5,080 nucleotides of DNA, from NCBI GenBank assembly GCA_022574115.1, contig JACZSS010000272.1:1-5080 (forward strand). The letters are read 5' to 3'. The notes under the pieces were generated by a model, which was given only the letters and a program-made list of their open reading frames with translations, did no database searches and was not told where the DNA came from. Below are positions 1 to 4,588 of the stretch, piece after piece (within the stretch, counting starts at the first letter, position 1; each line of letters opens with the position of its first letter). This DNA comes from Candidatus Heimdallarchaeota archaeon. GTDB taxonomy: Archaea > Asgardarchaeota > Heimdallarchaeia > Heimdallarchaeales > Kariarchaeaceae. Made by a program: the position numbers and the translations under genes.

Positions 1-30
1 CAGGGTGACTGTGCCCCATCAAAGATATGC

Positions 31-88
31 TGTCATTCTGAGGAGTTCCGTCCCGAAGTTTCGGGATCGGGACGACCGAAGAATCTCA
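31..88. repeat. Palindromic dispersed-repeat-like element
   Basis: The stretch begins TGTCATTCTGAGGAG and ends CGAAGAATCTCAT. Its core holds two overlapping hairpins: CGTCCCGA (49-56) pairs with TCGGGACG (67-74), and TCCCGAA (51-57) pairs with TTCGGGA (60-66). Outer arms ATTCT (35-39) and AGAAT (80-84) frame the whole. The outer wording resembles a family of short palindromic intergenic repeats that I recall from many bacterial genomes and metagenome contigs; this is from memory and was not searched. It lies at the 3' end of the minus-strand gene and supplies that gene's TGA stop (86-88), so it may act as a terminator-like hairpin or be a MITE/REP-type insertion. Confidence 0.6.
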
Positions 89-580
89 TTTCCCTAACCA
101 GTACACCCAAGAAGTTTTCTTGTAAGACCCTTTGTCAACATCCACAAGCCAGATTTCAAGTTCAGGAAATGCTTCGCCTATGCGTTCCCATGCAACTCTG
201 TGCTGACCGGCTCGTGCTGGAAGGCCAACTCCGAACTGTTTTGGCAACGCTATTACGCAATTCTGAGCACCATTGTTAAGTCTGGATACAGCTCGGAAAA
301 ATATTTCATAAAAATCTTTTGCTCGTGCTGGACCAGTTTTCTTATACCCGATTACCTCGATATGCAAATCCTCATTATTTTTTGAAGACAATGATAAACG
401 AGCAGCTTTACGAAAATGAGTAAGTTTTGGTGCTGCAGAAGTAATAGAAAAGTAAGTACCAAAAATTTCACCTAATCCCTTCATAATCTTCAGTTTCTCA
501 TTTACATTTTGAGAGTTTTCTAACATTTCAACCAATTCTGTGCGTAGTATTCGAAAAAAATCGAGTGATTGTTTTACCAT
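86..580 (-). CDS. Unrecognised protein, probably 5'-truncated
   Basis: I do not recognise this 164-residue protein. An N-terminal helical part (about 3-60) is followed by an alternating strand/helix region: strand LHIEVIGY (72-79), helix DFYEIFFRAVSRL (89-101), strand CVIALP (108-113), helix VAWERIGEAF (129-138) and strand LEIWLVDVD (141-149), ending in WVYWLGK. This layout recalls nuclease-like alpha/beta domains, but the motif reads E-V-I-G rather than a clean E-x-K, so no catalytic claim is made. The ATG at 580 was chosen because the frame further upstream (to 652) only runs antisense through the dehydrogenase fragment. A weak GAGG lies 11 nt before this ATG. The first ~7 codons already fall inside the dehydrogenase homology, so the original N-terminus was probably lost at the joint near 554-562. 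The stop lies in a palindromic repeat. Base composition looks richer in GC over 80-240 than in the genes to the right. Confidence 0.6.
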   Translation of the reverse strand: MVKQSLDFFRILRTELVEMLENSQNVNEKLKIMKGLGEIFGTYFSITSAAPKLTHFRKAARLSLSSKNNEDLHIEVIGYKKTGPARAKDFYEIFFRAVSRLNNGAQNCVIALPKQFGVGLPARAGQHRVAWERIGEAFPELEIWLVDVDKGSYKKTSWVYWLGK

Positions 581-906
581 CAGAAAAATATCCTCTACTT
601 GCAACTGATTTCTATCAAATACTTGAGACTTCTGATGTACCGGGAGGGACAATCAATATAGTGACTGGCAGTAAAGACGAATTAATGGAGGTTATGGCAA
701 AGCATGACGATATTGATGGAATATGGTATTGGGGATCAAAAGAGATGTGCAAAACCATTGAATATGATGCTTCAGAAAATATGAAGCGAACTTGGCTAAA
801 TAACGGTAAATACAGAGATTGGATGAACGATAAACATGGTATGGGACAGGAATTCCTTCGAAAAGGAGTAGAAATTAAGAATATCTGGGTTCCATACGGC
901 GAATAA
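559..906 (+). pseudogene. C-terminal fragment of ALDH16-like aldehyde dehydrogenase
   Basis: The frame reads NRVIVLPSEKYPLLATDFYQ, then SDVPGGTINIVTG, IDGIWYWGS, and ends KNIWVPYGE before TAA. These match, from memory, the C-terminal part of the long (roughly 780-residue) bacterial ALDH16-type dehydrogenases. Those carry a catalytic ALDH domain followed by a second, non-catalytic ALDH-like domain and end in a KNIWVPYGE-like tail. Only about 115 residues remain, so the NAD-binding and catalytic parts are missing and no dehydrogenase activity is expected. Homology stops abruptly upstream of about 559: the preceding in-frame residues (ILCVVFEK) are unlike the expected conserved stretch, and a stop lies at 484-486. 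The GTG at 565 opens the frame but is an internal valine of the family, not a plausible start. It is either a genuine remnant or one side of an assembly chimera. Confidence 0.75.
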
Positions 907-941
907 CGCATAATTAAATTAATTGAAAATCAAACGAATAG

Positions 942-1265
942 CTAAATAGAAGCTTCGTAGAATAAATCAACATCCACATATTCCCCTCGAATAATGCTTT
1001 TGTAAATTTCAAGTTCATCATCCTTGAGCTTAGACAATGACGTGGCGAATTCATCTAATGTTGCCAATCGATAGTATACTCGACGCATATCATGCAGGTT
1101 AGGCAATTTTTTTATTACGCCCTTCTCACGGAGTCGTCTCAGTGAGTATTTAATATCCTTTTTGAGAAATTCCGGAAGTGTTTCGTAGATTTGATCTGGA
1201 GTTAGCGTGTTTTCATCTAACAACAGTTCAAGTATTTTAGCAGTAGGTTTTGGAAATTTTACCAT
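942..1265 (-). CDS. Small winged helix-turn-helix transcriptional regulator
   Basis: A 107-residue putative DNA-binding regulator. Helix 1 is about 7-16 (PTAKILELLL), helix 2 about 23-30 (PDQIYETL), and the recognition helix about 34-48 (LKKDIKYSLRRLREKG). A basic beta-wing follows at 49-67 (VIKKLPNLHDMRRVYYRLA), then a charged C-terminal helix (about 70-92) that could dimerise. The size and the xPxLxDMRxxYYxL wing are of a kind common in archaeal one-domain winged-helix proteins; no ligand domain or metal-binding cysteines are seen. ATG 1265 is preferred over the upstream ATG at 1325, because the extra 20 residues are low-complexity and would cover an inverted repeat (1291-1308) and TATA-like box that look like this gene's own promoter. 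It is transcribed away from the surface-protein unit. Autoregulation and control of that unit are inferred. The exact family is uncertain. Confidence 0.8.
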   Translation of the reverse strand: MVKFPKPTAKILELLLDENTLTPDQIYETLPEFLKKDIKYSLRRLREKGVIKKLPNLHDMRRVYYRLATLDEFATSLSKLKDDELEIYKSIIRGEYVDVDLFYEASI

Positions 1266-1290
1266 TAAACATTCTCTCTGCGAGGTAGAG

Positions 1291-1308
1291 GAGTAACCAT
1301 AGTTACTC
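1291..1308. promoter_or_regulatory. Inverted-repeat operator candidate before HTH gene
   Basis: GAGTAAC-CATA-GTTACTC is a perfect 7-bp inverted repeat with a 4-bp spacer. It ends 25 bp before the regulator's ATG and begins just downstream of its TATA-like box. A dimeric winged-helix protein bound here would cover the expected transcription start, as in negative autoregulation. The repeat is seen directly; the role is inferred. Confidence 0.5.
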
Positions 1309-1312
1309 GTAT

Positions 1313-1323
1313 CAATTATAATC
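1313..1323 (-). promoter_or_regulatory. TATA-like box of the HTH gene
   Basis: On the minus strand the sequence reads GATTATAATTG. An archaeal start about 25 bp downstream would fall near 1292, about 25 nt before the ATG at 1265 and inside the inverted repeat 1291-1308. This supports the shorter gene start. Confidence 0.4.
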
Positions 1324-1371
1324 AACCTTGCTTAAAAAATCTTGGTGCGATTACTAGTACTTACTTGTGTA

Positions 1372-1390
1372 ACGATCAAAATTTAATCGT
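1372..1390. promoter_or_regulatory. 19-bp near-palindrome in divergent control region
   Basis: ACGATCAAAATTTAATCGT pairs at eight of nine positions around a central A; the one mismatch is C1377 against A1385. It lies about 20 bp upstream of the AT-rich TATA candidate of the surface gene (1411-1420) and about 50 bp upstream of the regulator's TATA-like box, where a regulator or activator of the divergent pair would sit. Its half-site (ACGAT) differs from that of 1291-1308 (GAGTAAC), so two different proteins may be involved. The function is inferred. Confidence 0.4.
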
Positions 1391-1410
1391 CTCCGAATTT
1401 GTATTGACAT

Positions 1411-1479
1411 AAAATATATATCCAAAGAATCTACAGTCTATGGAATGAGCTGGATTTTGCTCCTTAATTGTAATTTTAT
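1411..1479 (+). promoter_or_regulatory. Candidate TATA boxes of the surface-protein gene
   Basis: Two TATA-like runs precede the ATG at 1516. AAAATATATA (1411-1420) would start a transcript near 1442 with a leader of about 75 nt. TAATTTTATT (1471-1480) would start it near 1502 and give a nearly leaderless mRNA. There is no Shine-Dalgarno motif before the ATG, which slightly favours the second; the first is the better TATA match. The sequence does not decide between them. Confidence 0.3.
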
Positions 1480-1515
1480 TGAAAACCTTAAAACCGACTA
1501 AGATTATAATATTTT

Positions 1516-3171
1516 ATGAGAAAATTGAGTGGGCTAATTGCAATTATTGTCTTCCTACTTCTCACCCAACAAATTTCAGTCAATTCTCAGATAAATGATG
1601 CAGCCCCATTGCCAAACTTTAACTCAAACAAACTTGAGCCAATTCGCTTCTGGTCGGTAGACACGTCAGATTTACAAATTATTGAGACACACATATTTCC
1701 AGCTATTTCACTTAGCTCTACCGGTGGATTTTCAGGTTTCGGTGACATGTATATCGCCTGGACAATTCGCGTTGGTGATAGTTTAATACCTGGATGGGCA
1801 ATTTATAGCAAGGGAAAAATAGTCAAATCAGAGATTTTGCAACGATCATTCAACTCCATTCATTGGAGCGGAGTACTTGGGGATCTGTTTCTGGTGGGGT
1901 CATCCGGATCTGAGACAACATTACTTTGGTTTTCACCAGATCGTGCTACGCTCGCTTTCTCAATGAATTTCCAATCATCTGGGCAGCAACTATATTTGAC
2001 TCAAGATGAGATGGAAATATTTTTACTACAAAATAATACAATTCCAACTAATGTGGTTATTAGTGCTTCCGATGTTGAAGTTGTGGAAGCGAATGAAACC
2101 CTCTTTCATTCATTTCCCGGACTAGGCGGATTATATATTAACAAAACCAATAACGTTAATCTAAGAACTAAGGACGGAATAATCCCACTCTCTTCCAATT
2201 TTACAACATCCTCATATTTAGGACACTTATTGCTTGAACCCGCAGTGTTTGATGTGAGCACTAAACAACTGTGGACTGCAGACCTAAACAAGACCATATC
2301 GCTTCCCCAAGATATTCTGAGAGTGCATCCATTCGGATTAAGGTCTAGTGTAATTGAAACCAAATCAGGTCTGCTTCAGGAATATTATCAAGGGGAGTGG
2401 ATAACCATAGCCTCAATTCCTGCCAACTACGATATCTCCAGCTTTTCAATTGTCGATTTCGATCTGTATATAGCCACAACTAACTTTGACGGAATTTCGC
2501 TATTTATGTTTGGTCCTGATTCGGATAATGACTTTTTACCAAATACTGCTGAAGATTATTTTTTAAGTGATATTAACAATAATGACACCGATAACGATGG
2601 GATCACTGATAGCTACGAAGTCGCGTTGGGCACGGATCCAACTGTTGATGACCGTCTTTTTGATGTTGATGGAGATGGCTTAACCAATATTGACGAGCTG
2701 AATATGGGTTTAAAACCAGCATTAAAGGATTCAGACTATGGAGGAGCATATGATGGGTGGGAGCTGAAATATGGTCTGAATCCACTAGACAAAAGTGATG
2801 ATGCCTTAGATTATGATGGCGACGGGTTAATTAATGCAGATGAAAGTAAATACTCAACTAATCCTCACAACACTGATACCGACGGAGATTCAATGCCGGA
2901 TGACTGGGAAGTCAAATATAATTTAGATCCATTAAATAGCCAGAACAGAAATGAGGATAATGATGGTGATGGATTCTCCAATTATGAGGAATACAGAAGA
3001 GGAACGGATCCTTTCATTCCAGATGAAAAAGAGTTTCTGCAAGGTTTAGCAATATGGTTGGTTCCCATTGGCGTGTTATATATTCCTGCAGTCTATTATT
3101 TATGGCGGTTTATTAATTCAGAAGAAGAGGTTGCAGAAGAAGCAAATGAAGAAGATTTAAACTCAGCTTAA
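1516..3171 (+). CDS. Membrane-anchored surface protein with Ca-binding repeats
   Basis: A 551-residue exported protein. Residues 1-25 form a signal peptide (MRK, a hydrophobic core about 4-17, then QQISVNSQ). Residues about 30-330 are beta-rich, with short strand-like blocks (LGDLFLVGSS, DLYIATTNF) that could be propeller-like, but I recognise no family there. Residues 335-492 carry seven DxDxDG-type loops starting at 335, 357, 383, 405, 432, 454 and 481, each ending in E and mostly followed by a (G/N)xxP turn. This is the thrombospondin-type-3/dockerin-like calcium pattern; the fourth loop (DSDYGGAYDGWE) is degenerate. A membrane helix at about 508-533 (LAIWLVPIGVLYIPAVYYLW) precedes a short, strongly acidic tail (EEEVAEEANEED), so the protein should face outward with its tail in the cytoplasm. 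N-x-S/T sequons at 173, 193, 209, 228, 258 and 356 fit an N-glycosylated archaeal surface protein. It lies 12 bp upstream of a small cysteine-rich gene and is divergent from the winged-helix regulator. Substrate or partner is unknown. Confidence 0.85.
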   Translation: MRKLSGLIAIIVFLLLTQQISVNSQINDAAPLPNFNSNKLEPIRFWSVDTSDLQIIETHIFPAISLSSTGGFSGFGDMYIAWTIRVGDSLIPGWAIYSKGKIVKSEILQRSFNSIHWSGVLGDLFLVGSSGSETTLLWFSPDRATLAFSMNFQSSGQQLYLTQDEMEIFLLQNNTIPTNVVISASDVEVVEANETLFHSFPGLGGLYINKTNNVNLRTKDGIIPLSSNFTTSSYLGHLLLEPAVFDVSTKQLWTADLNKTISLPQDILRVHPFGLRSSVIETKSGLLQEYYQGEWITIASIPANYDISSFSIVDFDLYIATTNFDGISLFMFGPDSDNDFLPNTAEDYFLSDINNNDTDNDGITDSYEVALGTDPTVDDRLFDVDGDGLTNIDELNMGLKPALKDSDYGGAYDGWELKYGLNPLDKSDDALDYDGDGLINADESKYSTNPHNTDTDGDSMPDDWEVKYNLDPLNSQNRNEDNDGDGFSNYEEYRRGTDPFIPDEKEFLQGLAIWLVPIGVLYIPAVYYLWRFINSEEEVAEEANEEDLNSA

Positions 3172-3183
3172 GTTATTATTTTG

Positions 3184-3474
3184 ATGAAGGTTCACACATT
3201 TGGGATCGAATGCAAAAGCTGTGAAAGACAATGGCGTCTAGAATTGCCACTGACAGGCAACATAGTTGAGGTATTTGCCGCTGTTTGTGATTGTTCGGCA
3301 ATTATTGTTGGTAACTTTAACACGAAAAAACTAAGACAATCTAAAAAATATCAGTTATCAATAAAAAGTGAGGCGATCAGCTTGGACGAAAGGTATCTAA
3401 CAAACGGCCATTTTTCTATATTGGACCCAGAACAGACAAAATTAAATCAACTAAATCTACTCGTATTAGAATAA
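3184..3474 (+). CDS. Small four-cysteine (putative zinc-binding) protein
   Basis: A 96-residue protein that I do not recognise. Four cysteines (C10, C13, C35, C37) are arranged C-x2-C-x21-C-x-C within the first 40 residues, the spacing of a small zinc ribbon or knuckle. They surround a strand-rich stretch (RQWRLELPLTGNIVEVFAAV). The C-terminal half is polar with basic patches (KKLRQSKKYQ) and no cysteines. There is no signal peptide or membrane helix, so it should be cytoplasmic. ATG 3184 is chosen over the TTG directly before it. The gene begins 12 bp after the surface-protein stop, with no evident promoter or terminator between, so co-transcription is likely. A cytoplasmic zinc protein tied to a surface calcium-repeat protein is an uncommon pairing; a role as regulator or assembly factor is speculative. 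It converges on argF with a 6-bp gap. Confidence 0.7.
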   Translation: MKVHTFGIECKSCERQWRLELPLTGNIVEVFAAVCDCSAIIVGNFNTKKLRQSKKYQLSIKSEAISLDERYLTNGHFSILDPEQTKLNQLNLLVLE

Positions 3475-3480
3475 GTTAAA

Positions 3481-4428
3481 TTATAAGTCAATTCCTAGTA
3501 AGGAAAGAGTTGTCGCCATAACTGTATACATCCGGTTTTCTGCTTCATCCCATACAACAGACCTATCAGAATAAAAAACTTCATCGTCCACCTCATTTGG
3601 CTTCCGAGGTAAGCAATGCATGAACTTCCAATCTGGATCCGCAGTTGCCAACATATTCATAGTTATTTGATACCCTTCAAAATCAATAATGCGCTTTTTT
3701 GCCTCACTATCCTGCCCCATTGAAACCCAAGTATCAGTTACTATGATGTGGGCACCAGTTACCGCTTCGTTTGGATCGGTGGTCAATAGTAAGGAAGTAT
3801 TATTCTCAACGGCTTGCTCCTTTGCGTATTCAACCACATCTGAATCAGGTTTATATCCAGCTGGTGTGGCAATCCTCAAATTTAGGCCGACTTTAGGACC
3901 AGCAACCATAATTGAATGAAGAACGTTGTTGCCATCACCAACCCAGGCTAATGTTAGACCCTGTAGTTTACCGAATTGTTCCTCAATCGTTTGAAAATCA
4001 GCCAAGATTTGAAGCGGATGATACTTATCGGAAAGAGCATTAATTACGGGAACTGTAGCCTCATTTGCCAATTCGACAATATCAGCATGAGCATAGAAGC
4101 GTGCCAGCAGGATGTGATTAAACCTAGACAAAACAATTGAAGTGTCCTTCAGACTCTCGTTTTTTCCTAGTTGAATATCATCGGAGCCTAAAAATATCGC
4201 ATGGCCTCCCATCATTGCAATGCCTGTTTCGGTAGATACTCTCGTTCGAGTAGATCGTTTCTGGAAAATCATGGCCATACTTTTACCAAGCATTGGTTGG
4301 AAGTCGATACCAGCTTTGACATTCTTCTTGATTTGCTTTGAAAGTTCTAAAAGATCTTTTATCTCCTCTCGCGTAAAATCCTTAAGAGTGACAAGGCTTT
4401 TTCCCTTCATCAACGTTCGACTAATCAT
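3481..4428 (-). CDS. argF: Ornithine carbamoyltransferase (anabolic, arginine biosynthesis)
   Basis: The enzyme transfers the carbamoyl group of carbamoyl phosphate to L-ornithine, giving citrulline in the cytoplasmic arginine pathway. The 315 residues match the family's usual length. The carbamoyl-phosphate motif STRTR is at 59-63, within FQKRSTRTRVSTETG, and HPLQ at 137-140 also contacts that substrate. WVGDGNN (162-168) and TDTWVSMGQ (231-239, with the ornithine-domain SMG loop) follow, and HCLP at 271-274 carries the catalytic cysteine. All key residues are present. The sequence strongly resembles vertebrate mitochondrial OTC as I recall it, especially FMHCLPRKPNEVDDEVFY and the preceding block. 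ATG 4428 is chosen because a TATA-like box (4459-4465) predicts a transcript starting near 4436, which excludes the in-frame TTG at 4440; an ATG at 4410 is also possible. It is divergent from the thermosome gene; no other arg genes are in view. Confidence 0.96.
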   Translation of the reverse strand: MISRTLMKGKSLVTLKDFTREEIKDLLELSKQIKKNVKAGIDFQPMLGKSMAMIFQKRSTRTRVSTETGIAMMGGHAIFLGSDDIQLGKNESLKDTSIVLSRFNHILLARFYAHADIVELANEATVPVINALSDKYHPLQILADFQTIEEQFGKLQGLTLAWVGDGNNVLHSIMVAGPKVGLNLRIATPAGYKPDSDVVEYAKEQAVENNTSLLLTTDPNEAVTGAHIIVTDTWVSMGQDSEAKKRIIDFEGYQITMNMLATADPDWKFMHCLPRKPNEVDDEVFYSDRSVVWDEAENRMYTVMATTLSLLGIDL

Positions 4429-4458
4429 ATTTGTTTTCAATGGATCTATAGAAACAAA

Positions 4459-4465
4459 ATATAAA
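4459..4465 (-). promoter_or_regulatory. TATA-like box of argF
   Basis: On the minus strand the sequence reads TTTATAT, within GCTTTATATTTTG. A start about 25 bp downstream would fall near 4436, eight nucleotides before ATG 4428, consistent with a nearly leaderless archaeal mRNA and with the lack of a Shine-Dalgarno site. Confidence 0.45.
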
Positions 4466-4474
4466 GCATTTGGA

Positions 4475-4488
4475 GTTGCCCTTGCAAC
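4475..4488. promoter_or_regulatory. Inverted repeat upstream of argF promoter
   Basis: GTTGC-CCTT-GCAAC is a perfect 5-bp inverted repeat with a 4-bp spacer, ten bases upstream of the argF TATA-like box, where an activator or a repressor blocking TFB access could bind. It is short enough to be chance. It shares the 4-bp spacer, and the GTT/AAC half-site ends, of the repeat at 1291-1308. No regulator is identified. Confidence 0.25.
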
Positions 4489-4552
4489 CTATTTCTGTTT
4501 CCGAATCGTTGATAATACTCACATTGGTTTCACGATGTCAGTGGTTCTAACC

Positions 4553-4564
4553 TTTTATTTAAAT
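4553..4564 (+). promoter_or_regulatory. TATA-like box of the thermosome gene
   Basis: TTTTATTTAAAT lies 25-36 bp before the ATG at 4589. Transcription starting about 26 bp downstream of its centre would begin near 4584, giving a nearly leaderless message; no Shine-Dalgarno motif is present before the ATG. I see no recognisable heat-shock operator in the 160-bp region shared with argF. Confidence 0.4.
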
Positions 4565-4588
4565 TCAAGATAGTACAAACCGAAACAT

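Noticed and set aside
581..652. Longer start (652) for the minus-strand protein
   Set aside because: The extra 24 codons lie wholly antisense to the dehydrogenase fragment and look like chance coding.
565..906. A complete small gene starting at GTG 565
   Set aside because: The GTG codes for an internal valine of a conserved ALDH stretch, and homology begins before it. There is no ribosome binding site, so it is a gene fragment.
615..911. Minus-strand open frame across the ALDH fragment
   Set aside because: It is a shadow of the plus-strand dehydrogenase frame with no protein-like features; the same applies to open frames at 200-385, 2106-2363, 2603-2785, 3689-3919, 4220-4573 and 4603-4824.
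913..923. ATTAA-A-TTAAT palindrome between the ALDH fragment and the regulator
   Set aside because: It is short, made only of A and T, and expected by chance in such AT-rich DNA; it has no stem stability to support a terminator.
1266..1325. Longer start (ATG 1325) for the winged-helix regulator
   Set aside because: The added 20 residues precede the fold, are serine/tyrosine-rich, and would cover the inverted repeat and TATA-like box.
1404..1433. Bacterial-type promoter (TTGACA at 1404-1409)
   Set aside because: No good -10 hexamer lies 16-18 bp downstream (about GAATCT), and the neighbouring genes point to archaeal promoters.
2518..2991. DNA-level tandem repeat or CRISPR-like array
   Set aside because: The periodicity is only at protein level (DxDxDG loops); the nucleotide copies diverge and there are no constant repeats with spacers.
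4441..4588. tRNA or other RNA gene between argF and the thermosome
   Set aside because: No cloverleaf arms or T-loop consensus (GTTCRA) in a plausible frame; the region is accounted for by two promoters.
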